Assembly (NCBI GenBank): GCA_040882225.1
Contig: JBBEBR010000022.1
Location: forward strand, 124,001 to 188,000
Origin: Gracilimonas sp040882225
Lineage (GTDB): Bacteria; Bacteroidota; Rhodothermia; Balneolales; Balneolaceae
DNA: 64,000 nucleotides
Reading direction: 5' to 3'
The position numbers and the translations under genes were made by a program. Shown here in pieces: positions 54,652 through 63,486 of the stretch. A model generated the notes under the pieces. That model made no database searches, was not told the origin of the DNA, and worked only from the letters and a program-made list of their open reading frames with translations. How positions within the stretch are numbered: position 1 is the first letter of the stretch; each line of letters starts with the position of its first letter.

Positions 54652-54809
54652 GATAATATTCATCTGAAAAAGTATCATTTGTGATTCAAAAATACCTTTA
54701 ACAGGGTATTTAACGATGCTGGGTAAAATGCCACCTTCCGAGGTAAACTAAAACGGGGGCATTTTGCAAGAAAGGGTACAAGTGCCTCCATCTCTAATCA
54801 GGAGGTACA

Positions 54810-57626
54810 ATGAAATCCAAAACAATACAATTCTTATGCGTGATGGCTTTACTGCTGAGTGCTAATGCAGCTGTAGCGCAAAGTGCTGACGAACTCTACA
54901 ACAGTGGAAAATATATAGCAGCGGCAGCCGCTTATGAACGAGCTGCCACAAATAATGCAGTTAATTATAAAAAAGCTGCAATGAGCTATACAGCTACGAA
55001 AGAATGGGACAAAGCCATTCGAATGTACGAGCTTTATAGTGAAAACTATTCCGGAGCAAATAAATCCGAAATAAAAACACTCATCGATATTCTCAAAGCT
55101 CCGGAAGAGGAACTATTTATTGAAAATATCGGCGAAAATATCAACTCAAATCTCGATGAATTTTTGCCCCGTGTTTCAGCGGATGGCGAACGCCTGTATT
55201 TTTATTCCACCGATCGTGCAGGGGGATATGGAGGCGGAGACGTATGGTATTCCCAGAAAAAAAATGATGGAAGCTGGGATAGACCTCAGAGCATGGGGCC
55301 TGTAGTAAATACCGATACGCATGAAGGCATTTTGTCCATTTCTTCGGACGGAAATACAGCTATCGTTTTTGGTAACTACGAAGGGCGATTTGGAGGCGGT
55401 GATTTCTTCTATAGCGCCAAAGTAGGTGACTCATGGACCGTTCCCTGTAATCTTGGGGGTGATGTGAACTCCAAAAACTGGGAATCTATGGCAAACCTTT
55501 CCCCAGATGGGAAAACACTCATTTTCGTAGCTTATAATGGACGTAAAACAGAGGAAGAAGCTGATTATAAAACAGACATTTATATAACCCATCTTCAGAA
55601 TGGAAGATGGACTACACCCAAAACCATCTCGTCCGTTATCAACACTTCAGAGTCAGAAACTTGGCCTTCTCTGAATGCCGATGGCAGGACTTTATATTTT
55701 TCATCGAATGGACATCCAGGGCTGGGCGAAAAAGATCTTTTCATGACAAAAAGGATTGGTGAAGGTTGGGATCAATGGACTACTCCGGTGAACCTGGGAA
55801 AAAATGTTAATTCTGTTTTAAGTGATGAAGATCTCACCATTCCGGCTTCAGGAACCGTGGCTTATTTCACCAGGGTAACAACCGGTGAAGGCGATGGTTT
55901 TGGGCAAGATGACATCTTCAGAATGATTCTGCCAAATGAACTGCGGCCAGAGCCTGTAGTCTCCATTTTCGGGGAAATTTCAAATCAGAAAGACAGCTTA
56001 ATTGCAGCCACTTTATTTTGGAGTGATTACGATTCCGGCGAAGAATTAGGCTACGCAACCAGTTCGCGGGAAACCGGGGATTATTATATCACCCTTCCCT
56101 ATGGCCGCAGATACCTGATAACGGCAAATCAGAAAGGCTATCTTTTTAAAACTGAAATGTTAGACCTGCGAACTCAGGAAGAGGATACGGCTGCTTTTTC
56201 AGAAAAAATTGGGGCTGAACTTTCCAGAATGCGAAGCGCATTAACCCGCATAGAGAGCAATCATAACAGTTATGAAAACCTGCTGGCGAGTAATTCAGCA
56301 AACCTGAAATCCGATTTCGAAAATTTAGCCGGCTTGAGTACAAACATGAATCTTGCGCAAATGGATCTTAATGAATCCATCCGCCGTGCCCGAATTAACT
56401 GGCTGGAAGGAAATTCCGGCTACAAAGAAGTTCAGAAAGACATTCAGTTAACGGAGGCAAGTGAAGGTGCAAAGCTGGTTCTCCGCAACATTTATTTTGA
56501 TACAGGCAGTGCAAATTTACGTTCCGAAAGCGAGCAAGAGCTTGACAGGCTGTATGAAATTATGGAGAAATCCAGGTTAGTGGTAGAAATTGGAGGCCAT
56601 ACCGATGATGTTGGTTCTGATCAAATAAACAAGGATTTGAGTCAGGCCCGGGCAGAATCTGTAGTTCGATTCATTATAGGCAAGGGAATTAGTTCAGATC
56701 GCATCTCCGCAAAAGGATATGGTGAAACCGAACCCATAGCTGACAATACGAATGAAGAAGGCCGCCAGGAAAACCGGCGCGTGGAAGTAAAAGTTCTGAG
56801 CAGTGGGATGGAAGGAACCGGTGGACTTGTGGACCAAAGGGAAGTAGTTGAAGAAGAAACCTCCTCTGAAAATCTGTATGAATTATATCGCGCAGCGGCA
56901 AAAGCCGGAGGATTACCCTCGGGAGCGGCATGCTACGAAGAAAGCAATTCATACGCATCCACCAGAACAACTTCAACCAACACCAGAACCAATAACTCTG
57001 GAAGCAGAAGAAGTACGAATGTATTAAGTGTTTCAACAGGCGATGCAGCTCTTGGAAATGGCGGCATTAGTTTTCTGACCCATTCCGGTGGCGGAGCTCA
57101 TGGATTCACCAATCACTCGGGTATGGGAGTGGCACTTCTGAGCGGAAAAGCTAACGGAGAGCGTTCATTATGGGGCTATTTCATGGGCGGAACCTATGGT
57201 GGTGGTATCGAATGGATTCGCTATAACGATTTAAGCGGGAAGTTAAATATGCCCTTAAGTCTCGATTACGGCTTAGGTGTATACGGCACCATTACCTCTA
57301 CCAGTACAGATAATGGAGTTGTGAAAAGCACTGCTGTTTCTGCTTCGCTGGGAGCGCCAGTGGTGTTAAGATTGCGGTATAACATGGAGCTTGCGTCCAT
57401 TAAACTCTCTCCATACGCCGCATATAACTATAATCTTCTGAAGCATGTAACCATTGACCCAAGTGTTGAAGTGAAAGGCAATGAAGTTATTTCAACTGCG
57501 GTGGCAACCCCGAGCTGGATGGAGCTGGGCGCCCGTGCTAAATGGAGTTTTCTCTCAGCAGGAATTGGGATGCAGTTTTCGGAGGGCAACAGCGGAATGA
57601 TGTTTCGAGCAGGTATAGGATTCTGA
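54810..57626 (+). CDS. Outer-membrane OmpA-family protein with PD40 repeats and C-terminal barrel-like domain
   Basis: A 938-residue protein with signal peptide ending AAVAQ. Domains in order: TPR-like N-terminus (about 25-100), PD40/WD40-like propeller blades (for example RLYFYSTDRAGGYGGGDVWY, near 115-375), a regulatory-like beta domain, then an OmpA peptidoglycan-binding domain at about 555-675 (IYFDTGSANLRSES, GGHTDDVGSD, NRRVEV). Unusually, a further about 260 residues with a low-complexity Ser/Thr/Arg linker and beta strands follow, ending MFRAGIGF. The first part resembles PorE-like proteins of the type IX secretion machinery. Preceded by AGGAGG. Confidence 0.85.
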   Translation: MKSKTIQFLCVMALLLSANAAVAQSADELYNSGKYIAAAAAYERAATNNAVNYKKAAMSYTATKEWDKAIRMYELYSENYSGANKSEIKTLIDILKAPEEELFIENIGENINSNLDEFLPRVSADGERLYFYSTDRAGGYGGGDVWYSQKKNDGSWDRPQSMGPVVNTDTHEGILSISSDGNTAIVFGNYEGRFGGGDFFYSAKVGDSWTVPCNLGGDVNSKNWESMANLSPDGKTLIFVAYNGRKTEEEADYKTDIYITHLQNGRWTTPKTISSVINTSESETWPSLNADGRTLYFSSNGHPGLGEKDLFMTKRIGEGWDQWTTPVNLGKNVNSVLSDEDLTIPASGTVAYFTRVTTGEGDGFGQDDIFRMILPNELRPEPVVSIFGEISNQKDSLIAATLFWSDYDSGEELGYATSSRETGDYYITLPYGRRYLITANQKGYLFKTEMLDLRTQEEDTAAFSEKIGAELSRMRSALTRIESNHNSYENLLASNSANLKSDFENLAGLSTNMNLAQMDLNESIRRARINWLEGNSGYKEVQKDIQLTEASEGAKLVLRNIYFDTGSANLRSESEQELDRLYEIMEKSRLVVEIGGHTDDVGSDQINKDLSQARAESVVRFIIGKGISSDRISAKGYGETEPIADNTNEEGRQENRRVEVKVLSSGMEGTGGLVDQREVVEEETSSENLYELYRAAAKAGGLPSGAACYEESNSYASTRTTSTNTRTNNSGSRRSTNVLSVSTGDAALGNGGISFLTHSGGGAHGFTNHSGMGVALLSGKANGERSLWGYFMGGTYGGGIEWIRYNDLSGKLNMPLSLDYGLGVYGTITSTSTDNGVVKSTAVSASLGAPVVLRLRYNMELASIKLSPYAAYNYNLLKHVTIDPSVEVKGNEVISTAVATPSWMELGARAKWSFLSAGIGMQFSEGNSGMMFRAGIGF

Positions 57627-57663
57627 TAGTAGCGGAATAGCTGTAAAATGCTCTCCTGATAAA

Positions 57664-57697
57664 GGGTTGTCGGATTTAATTCGGCAACCTTTTTTTA
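57664..57697 (+). terminator. Intrinsic terminator of the OmpA-family gene
   Basis: GGTTG-t-CG pairs with CG-g-CAACC, then seven Ts (57690-57696). About 38 bases after the stop. Confidence 0.88.
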
Positions 57698-57803
57698 TGT
57701 CGTAGTGTTGGAGAAGAATAAATCTCTCTTCTGGGGGATGAGTAACCTGAATAATTTTCTATATGAGGAAGGTAATGGCGAAAGTAAATACTAAAGACTG
57801 AAG

Positions 57804-58475
57804 CTAAATAGTGAGCCCGTGCTGCAAAGCAATTTTAACAGCTGAGGCGCGGGAATGCACATGCAGTTTCTTATATATATTTTTGATGTGCGTGCGGACG
57901 GTATGAGGGCTGATAAACAGCTTGTCCCCAATTTGGTATTCGGTAAGATCTTCCACAATACCTTTCAGAATATCAAGTTCGCGCTCTGTGATGGAAAATT
58001 TTTGATGAAGATTCCGGACTTCCTTTTTGGCGGCATCATTATCCATACGTACACGATCCAGGATTTTAGAAGCTACAGAAGCAGAGATAGGAGCGCCACC
58101 CTCCTTCAATTCCCGAATGGCATCCACATATTTTTCGATAGAATCATCCTTTAGAAGATAACCCGAAGCACCGGCTTGAATAGAGTTGAAAATCCGGTCG
58201 TTATCTTCGAAAACCGTCTGAATCATAATGTCGATTTGTGGGAAGGTATTTTTTATATACGCCGTAGTTTCGATACCTGAAATACCCGGAAGGCCGATAT
58301 CCATCAGCAGGATTTCGGGGAGGTCTTTTTTGGAGATGGAATTCAGCATAGCGATAGCATCTTCGCCATTTGCCGCTTCCATCACAATTTCAATACCCTC
58401 AAAAAAACCAAACCGTTTAATAAGGTTTTCGCGTATACTCTTCTGGTCTTCAATTATGCCAATCTTGATATTCAT
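57804..58475 (-). CDS. NarL/FixJ-type response regulator
   Basis: A 223-residue regulator. The receiver domain has the acidic pocket IIEDQKS, phospho-acceptor Asp59 in LLMDIGLPGISG and the Lys in YLLKDDS. The C-terminal LuxR helix-turn-helix reads ITERELDILKGI...ISPHTVRTHIKNIYKKL. No histidine kinase gene is present in the window, so the partner is elsewhere. Possible targets nearby include the preceding OmpA-type gene and the stress genes, but this is unproven. Confidence 0.92.
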   Translation of the reverse strand: MNIKIGIIEDQKSIRENLIKRFGFFEGIEIVMEAANGEDAIAMLNSISKKDLPEILLMDIGLPGISGIETTAYIKNTFPQIDIMIQTVFEDNDRIFNSIQAGASGYLLKDDSIEKYVDAIRELKEGGAPISASVASKILDRVRMDNDAAKKEVRNLHQKFSITERELDILKGIVEDLTEYQIGDKLFISPHTVRTHIKNIYKKLHVHSRASAVKIALQHGLTI

Positions 58476-58645
58476 AGATCAAAAAACTCATTTTTCCGTT
58501 TAAAAGAAATACCCCGTTTAGGGTATTATGGGGAAAGAGATGCTGATTTTTGTCTGTACTCTATATTAAGGAAATAAAGATAATGCGGGTGTGAATTAAG
58601 CCGCCTTTTCTTCAATTTATTCTTTTATATAGATACAAAACCTCT

Positions 58646-58653
58646 TAACTTTG
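58646..58653 (+). promoter_or_regulatory. TAnnTTTG promoter of the tRNA gene
   Basis: TAACTTTG matches the -7 box 33 bases ahead of the tRNA 5' end, which would leave a short leader to be removed by RNase P. Confidence 0.55.
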
Positions 58654-58686
58654 CAGCCTTTCCAAAACGCCAATGTAAAGTGAAAG

Positions 58687-58760
58687 GGGCCCGTAGCTCA
58701 GTTGGTTAGAGCAGTCGACTCATAATCGATTGGTCGTAGGTTCAAGTCCTACCGGGCCCA
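58687..58760 (+). tRNA. tRNA with anticodon CAU, probably tRNA-Ile2
   Basis: A full cloverleaf: acceptor GGGCCCG/CGGGCCC, D-arm GCTC..GAGC, anticodon arm TCGA-CTCATAA-TCGA with anticodon CAT, variable loop, T-arm GTAGG-TTCAAGT-CCTAC, discriminator A. No encoded CCA. Anticodon CAT could mean elongator Met or the lysidine-modified Ile2 (reads AUA); the GACTCATAATCG...TTGGTCG...GGTTCAAGTCC pattern is closer to E. coli ileX, so Ile2 is preferred. Confidence 0.9.
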
Positions 58761-58810
58761 CTTTCTTTTTCTCTTCTTTTTTGCTTAAAGATCCTTTCTA
58801 ATACCCTTAA

Positions 58811-58972
58811 AACAGTCCTAATCAATACTCCGAGCTTTTTTTCTTAGATGAAGCAACAGCATTAGCTGTAGGTCATCGTCTATGTGGTACATGTCGAAGA
58901 GAAAGGCACAATGAATTTAAATCAAAATGGATTTTAGCGCATGATAACGGCTCTTCTTTACCCCCTATCTAA
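58811..58972 (+). pseudogene. Fragment of a gene with a GHRLCGTCRRER motif
   Basis: This 320-base gap after the tRNA contains a reading frame with no start codon that reads FLDEATALAVGHRLCGTC, then RRERHNEFKSKWILAHD and ends in TAA at 58970. The phrase L.EA.AL..GHR.C..C.R.....FK..W resembles the tail of uncharacterised bacterial proteins I have seen, so this is most likely the 3' remnant of such a gene. Its loss right after a tRNA fits an insertion or deletion event there. Confidence 0.5.
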
Positions 58973-59083
58973 AGCCAGAATGCCTTATAAAATAGCAGTG
59001 GGTTTGATTAATATAAACAAAGGCTCTTTAACTGAGAATGATCCGCCTTTTGAAGTGTTACAAAACTTTTTGAATTGAACAAA

Positions 59084-59527
59084 ATGCCTGAAATCATCCA
59101 AAAAGCAGAAAAAATCGTTAATGCAGCATTTGCTGATAAAACCGACAAAGCCGGTGAACCTTATACCGGACATCTTTTTCGGGTTCGGGAGACGGTAAAA
59201 GCAAATGGGGGAGACCACGAGCAACAATGTATTGCATTACTTCACGATTTACTGGAAGATTGTCCGGATTGGAATGAAGAAAAGTTATCTGAGCTATTTT
59301 CCAGTCGAATTGTCCAGGGAGTAAAGTCACTCACAAAATCAGAACATCAGTCATATTCTGATTATTTGGCCAAAGTTTCTGAAAATCCTGATGCCGTTAT
59401 CGTAAAATTAGCTGATTTGCAGGATAACATGAATCTCTCCCGCCTGGTAAATCCTCAAAAATCTGATTTTCAGCGAATAGAGAAATACCAAAAAGCTCAT
59501 CGACAGTTAATATCGCTGAATAACTAA
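59084..59527 (+). CDS. HD-domain phosphohydrolase, SpoT/MESH1-like
   Basis: A 147-residue protein with the metal-dependent HD pattern of the RelA/SpoT hydrolase half: GHLFRVRETVKAN, the HD pair in LLHDLLEDCPDW, and the final Asp in IVKLADLQDNMNLSR. The start at ATG 59084 is chosen over a TTG three codons earlier. The short size (no synthetase domain) fits small alarmone hydrolase-like proteins; activity on ppGpp is an inference. It stands before the restriction-modification locus. Confidence 0.75.
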   Translation: MPEIIQKAEKIVNAAFADKTDKAGEPYTGHLFRVRETVKANGGDHEQQCIALLHDLLEDCPDWNEEKLSELFSSRIVQGVKSLTKSEHQSYSDYLAKVSENPDAVIVKLADLQDNMNLSRLVNPQKSDFQRIEKYQKAHRQLISLNN

Positions 59528-60026
59528 AATGCATGAAAATGGCTGTTTTCATTTTCTTTTCTATTATTCCATTTTATTCCCAAACCAGCGAATATTTAGA
59601 TCTTCTTGATTTGTATAAGCTGATAAAGAAATGAAGAGGAGTTAATGGTGTAGCCTTATTAAAGTCCTTTAGAATAAAGATTTATTTATTCTAATTAAAC
59701 GCATTATCTTAGAATAAGAACTTATGTAATCCAATCTATTAGAATATGGCTGGAATTAAATACCACAAACTCTCTCTATTGCCACCTAAGAAGGATACCC
59801 AGCCTCCGTTAAAGTTTATGCTTTTGATGCCCTTCTGGATATTATTAAGTAAATCTTATTCCAGCTATTTGACTACGGATTTTCTTATTCTCATGAGTTC
59901 TAAAGTTAACTTTTTACTAGTTTTTAAAAACGCAAAGCTCGTCTGATTAATAAGTTCATTTCCATATATTGAACCACCTCAGGGACACAAAAAAAATTCA
60001 TTCTCTAAACATTCGATAATTTATTT
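59528..60026. other. AT-rich intergenic region with TTAGAATAA repeats
   Basis: This 499-base gap before hsdM contains TTAGAATAA at 59669-59677, its inverse TTATTCTAA at 59686-59694, TTAGAATAA again at 59709-59717, and a shortened copy at 59739-59746. The first two form a palindrome with an 8-base spacer. A 66-codon frame at 59746-59946 (starting MAGIKYHKLSLLPPKKD) is not recognised and is doubtful; a one-base shift inside it gives VKVYAFDALLDIIK, so it may be a broken small gene. Confidence 0.55.
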
Positions 60027-62105
60027 ATGCTACAAAAGGAAAGGCTTGATAATCTTGCTAATGAAGTTTGGCAAGGGGCAATAGCATTAAGAAGTAAGTT
60101 CAAAGCGCGGGAATATTCAGCATTCATTTTGCCAATGATTTTGCTTCGTCGCATTGAATGTGTTCTTGAAGAACGAAGAGAAGAGTATAAGCAAGAGATT
60201 GTTGAAAAAGATCCAACCTTTTCGGCTGAACATATTGAGGAACTTCAGAAAATAAATCCCGATGCGGCTAAAGAGAAAAGAGCGGAATTATTTAAAAGAA
60301 TTAAGATATATGAACGCACGAATAGTGTCTTCTATAATGAATCGGATTGGTCTTTAAAGAAAATTATTGAAGAAAATGCCACGCAGGTTGATAGCAATTT
60401 CAGAGCGTACTTGAAGGGTTTCAGTGATAATGTAACGGATATCATGGAGCACTTTAATTACAGCAATATGATATCCCAAATGGCTCGTGCAAGGCGACTT
60501 TCCAGTATCATTCGGTTGGTTTCTGAAAAAGATTTTGGGCCTGAACGGCTTTCAAATCTTGAAATGGGGTATGTATATGAGCATCTGCTTCAAAAGTTTT
60601 CGGAAGATGATGCCAAAGATACCGGAGAACATTTCACGCCTCGTGAAATAATCCGCATTATGGTAGAATTGCTGGAAATTGATTTTGATCCTGAATCTTC
60701 CACTCAGGCCATTTCCATTTATGATCCTGCTTGCGGAACCGGTGGAATGCTGTCGGTTGCCAAAGAACATTTGGTTGATAAAGCGAAAACGGAGCAGGGA
60801 ATATCAAATACCGAAGATCTCATTCTGTTAAGCGGACAGGAACTTCTTCCACAGAATTACGCCATTTGTAAAGCCGACATGCTCATTAAAGGCGATTCCG
60901 GTGATGATATCACTTTGGGCAATTCACTCATTCCTCATATTGAAAGCGTGCAGGATGATGGCGATCAACACACCAATGAGAAGTTCGATTATATGCTTAG
61001 CAATCCGCCTTTTGGTGTGAATTGGAGTGAATACCAGAATGATGCGCTGAAATTGGAAAGGGCCAGATATCGGGCAGGTACTCCGGATGTTGGTGATGGT
61101 GCTTTGTTATTTCTGCTTACGATGATTGAGAAAATGAAGCCAAAGGAAGAAGGCGGTTCTAAAATTGCCATTCTCTTCAATGGTTCTCCGCTTAGTAATG
61201 GTGATGCGTTGCAGGGCGAAAGCGAAATTCGGCGTTTTATTCTTGAACAGGATTTGCTGGATACCATTGTGATGCTTCCCGACCAAATGTTTTATAACAC
61301 CGGCATTTATACTTACATCTGGATTTTAAATAATAATAAGCCGGAGCATAAGAAAGATCATGCTCTGATTATTAACGCAAGGGATCAGTTTGAAAAAGAA
61401 CCAAAGTCATTTGGGAATAAACGGAATCGCATCTCAGATGAACACAGAACCTGGATTGACCAACAATTTGAAGCCTGGGAAGAAAATGAGCATTGCAAGA
61501 TTTTCCATCGTACTGATTTTGCCTTCCACAAAGTACATGTGGTTTTTTGGCAAGAGGATGAACATGGAAAACAGGAATGGATTGAAGAAGAATTTGGAGT
61601 AAAGCTAAACTCCCAAAATGTAACCAAGAAATTTGACCTGTATGGTGATTTCAAACTATCCATCACACTAAAAAAAGATGGTAAACAGCATGATTTTGAA
61701 ATTCATTATACCGGTAAGGAAAAATTTGATCCTATCTTCAGGAAGCTTTTAAAAGAAACATTCCCAGAGTTAAAAGGAGAAAAAGCTTCCGTCTTAAAAG
61801 CCTTTGCAGATAATTTTATAACAGAGGCGCTCTATTACCACCGCAATTATATTGTTGATACCGAATACATTCCTTTTGACCGAAATGCAGAAGACAAAAC
61901 CGCTTTTATAAAAGATTTCCTGAACCGGGAAATTGACTATGAAATTATTACCTGGGATGAAGTGGAACAGTTGGGTTATGAAATTCTGCCGAATAAATAT
62001 TTCTACAAATACGAAGAACCTACCCCAAGTGAAGAGCTGATTGCCGAATTCTGGCAATTGGAAAAAGAAGCCGAAAGCTTACTCCAAGAAATTCGGGAGT
62101 TGTAG
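60027..62105 (+). CDS. hsdM: Type I restriction-modification system, methyltransferase subunit
   Basis: A 692-residue N6-adenine methyltransferase. An N-terminal HsdM helical domain (LANEVWQGAIALRSKFKARE ...) is followed by the SAM motif I YDPACGTGGMLS and the catalytic motif IV SNPPFGVNW, in the order of gamma-class enzymes. It methylates the target defined by HsdS and is also needed for cleavage by HsdR. It is longer than the K-12 enzyme (529 residues) because of a C-terminal extension of about 150 residues. The hsdS start follows after one base. Confidence 0.97.
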   Translation: MLQKERLDNLANEVWQGAIALRSKFKAREYSAFILPMILLRRIECVLEERREEYKQEIVEKDPTFSAEHIEELQKINPDAAKEKRAELFKRIKIYERTNSVFYNESDWSLKKIIEENATQVDSNFRAYLKGFSDNVTDIMEHFNYSNMISQMARARRLSSIIRLVSEKDFGPERLSNLEMGYVYEHLLQKFSEDDAKDTGEHFTPREIIRIMVELLEIDFDPESSTQAISIYDPACGTGGMLSVAKEHLVDKAKTEQGISNTEDLILLSGQELLPQNYAICKADMLIKGDSGDDITLGNSLIPHIESVQDDGDQHTNEKFDYMLSNPPFGVNWSEYQNDALKLERARYRAGTPDVGDGALLFLLTMIEKMKPKEEGGSKIAILFNGSPLSNGDALQGESEIRRFILEQDLLDTIVMLPDQMFYNTGIYTYIWILNNNKPEHKKDHALIINARDQFEKEPKSFGNKRNRISDEHRTWIDQQFEAWEENEHCKIFHRTDFAFHKVHVVFWQEDEHGKQEWIEEEFGVKLNSQNVTKKFDLYGDFKLSITLKKDGKQHDFEIHYTGKEKFDPIFRKLLKETFPELKGEKASVLKAFADNFITEALYYHRNYIVDTEYIPFDRNAEDKTAFIKDFLNREIDYEIITWDEVEQLGYEILPNKYFYKYEEPTPSEELIAEFWQLEKEAESLLQEIREL

Positions 62106-62106
62106 G

Positions 62107-63471
62107 ATGAGTGGTTATGAATTAAAAAATAGTGGGATTGAATGGCTGGGTGATATTCCTACACATTGGCGAGACGTTAAACTGAAAAAGCTCATCAAAC
62201 TCATTCCCAGTAATGTTGATAAACGAACTGAAGATGATGAAGCTCCTGTACTTTTGTGTAATTATGTAGATGTATACTACAATGATGAAATTGATAATAG
62301 CATTAATTTCATGGAAGCGACTGCTAATGATAATGAGTTAAAGAAGTTTCAGCTCAAAGAAGGTGATGTTGTAATAACTAAAGATTCAGAGGATCCAAAC
62401 GACATTGCAGTCCCAGCATTTATTAAACAAACTCAGGAAAATTTACTTTGTGGATATCATTTATCCATACTGAGAAAAAATGATGTTAGAATTGATTCAA
62501 AATATTTGTTTTGGGCATTGAAGGATGCAAGTATCATTTCTCAATTACACAGAGAAGCAAATGGTATAACAAGATGGGCTATTTCTACAAAACATGTAAA
62601 AAACTCAATAATCCCACTCCCCCCACTTACCGAACAAAAAGCCATTGCCGATTATTTGGATAAAGCTTGTCAGAAAATAGACCGGATTATTGAGCTAAAA
62701 GAAAAGCAGGTTGAGGGAATAGAAAAATTTTATAAATCACGCTTATTAGAAATAATTACAGGAAACGATCAGGAAGACGTTGAATTGGCAAACTCAGATA
62801 ATCATGTGATAGGTGAAGTTCCAGAAAATTGGAAAATTGTTCGATTAAAACATGTATTGTCAAAAATTAATAGCGGTGTAACTCCATCAGGCGGGGCAAC
62901 TTCTTATGTAGATGAAGGAATTCCACTTTTACGAAGCCAAAATATTAAATTCGAAAAACTGCATTTAAAAAATGTTGTTCATATTCCATTAGAAGTACAT
63001 CACAAAATGAGTAATTCTAAATTAGAATATGGTGATGTTTTATTAAATATCACTGGAGCATCATTAGGTCGTTGCAATTATTTCAAGGAAGAGTTTCAGG
63101 CAAATGTTAATCAGCATGTTTGCATTTTGCGACCGCGTTTTCCAATTCTTACGGAATATTTATACTATGTGTTAATGAGCGAAATTGGGCAAGCTCAAAT
63201 TTTTTCTGGCTTTAAAGGAAGTGGAAGAGAAGGATTGAACTTTGAAGCTGTCAAGAATTTCAAAATTCCTCTACCTGATATTGAAACTCAAAATATTATT
63301 ATAAAACGATTAAATTCACTGTCAAAAAGGATTCAAGATCAGAAGAGTTTAATTCGTAAACAGTGTGATAATTTAAAGTCATATCGAAAATCCCTCATTC
63401 ACGAATGTGTAACGGGTAAGAAAAAGGTGTACGAAGAGTCATCAAACACAGGAAGAGCAGTAGCCGTGTAG
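62107..63471 (+). CDS. hsdS: Type I restriction-modification system, specificity subunit
   Basis: A 454-residue specificity protein with two target-recognition domains (about 10-165 and 235-395), each followed by a helical conserved region (PPLTEQKAIADYLDKACQKI and the later LPDIETQNIIIKRLNSLSKR). The first unit begins with the typical WLGDIPTHWRDVKLKKL, the second with IGEVPENWKIVRLKHVLSK, so both half-sites are intact. The DNA target cannot be read from sequence. The start ATG at 62107 is one base after the hsdM stop, and the hsdR gene follows with 15 bases. Confidence 0.96.
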   Translation: MSGYELKNSGIEWLGDIPTHWRDVKLKKLIKLIPSNVDKRTEDDEAPVLLCNYVDVYYNDEIDNSINFMEATANDNELKKFQLKEGDVVITKDSEDPNDIAVPAFIKQTQENLLCGYHLSILRKNDVRIDSKYLFWALKDASIISQLHREANGITRWAISTKHVKNSIIPLPPLTEQKAIADYLDKACQKIDRIIELKEKQVEGIEKFYKSRLLEIITGNDQEDVELANSDNHVIGEVPENWKIVRLKHVLSKINSGVTPSGGATSYVDEGIPLLRSQNIKFEKLHLKNVVHIPLEVHHKMSNSKLEYGDVLLNITGASLGRCNYFKEEFQANVNQHVCILRPRFPILTEYLYYVLMSEIGQAQIFSGFKGSGREGLNFEAVKNFKIPLPDIETQNIIIKRLNSLSKRIQDQKSLIRKQCDNLKSYRKSLIHECVTGKKKVYEESSNTGRAVAV

Positions 63472-63486
63472 AAATAACATGTGAAT

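Noticed and set aside
59746..59946. A 66-codon frame starting MAGIKYHKLSLLPPKKD, upstream of hsdM
   Set aside because: No recognised family, and a frame shift within it gives a more protein-like reading (VKVYAFDALLDIIK), so it is not called a gene.
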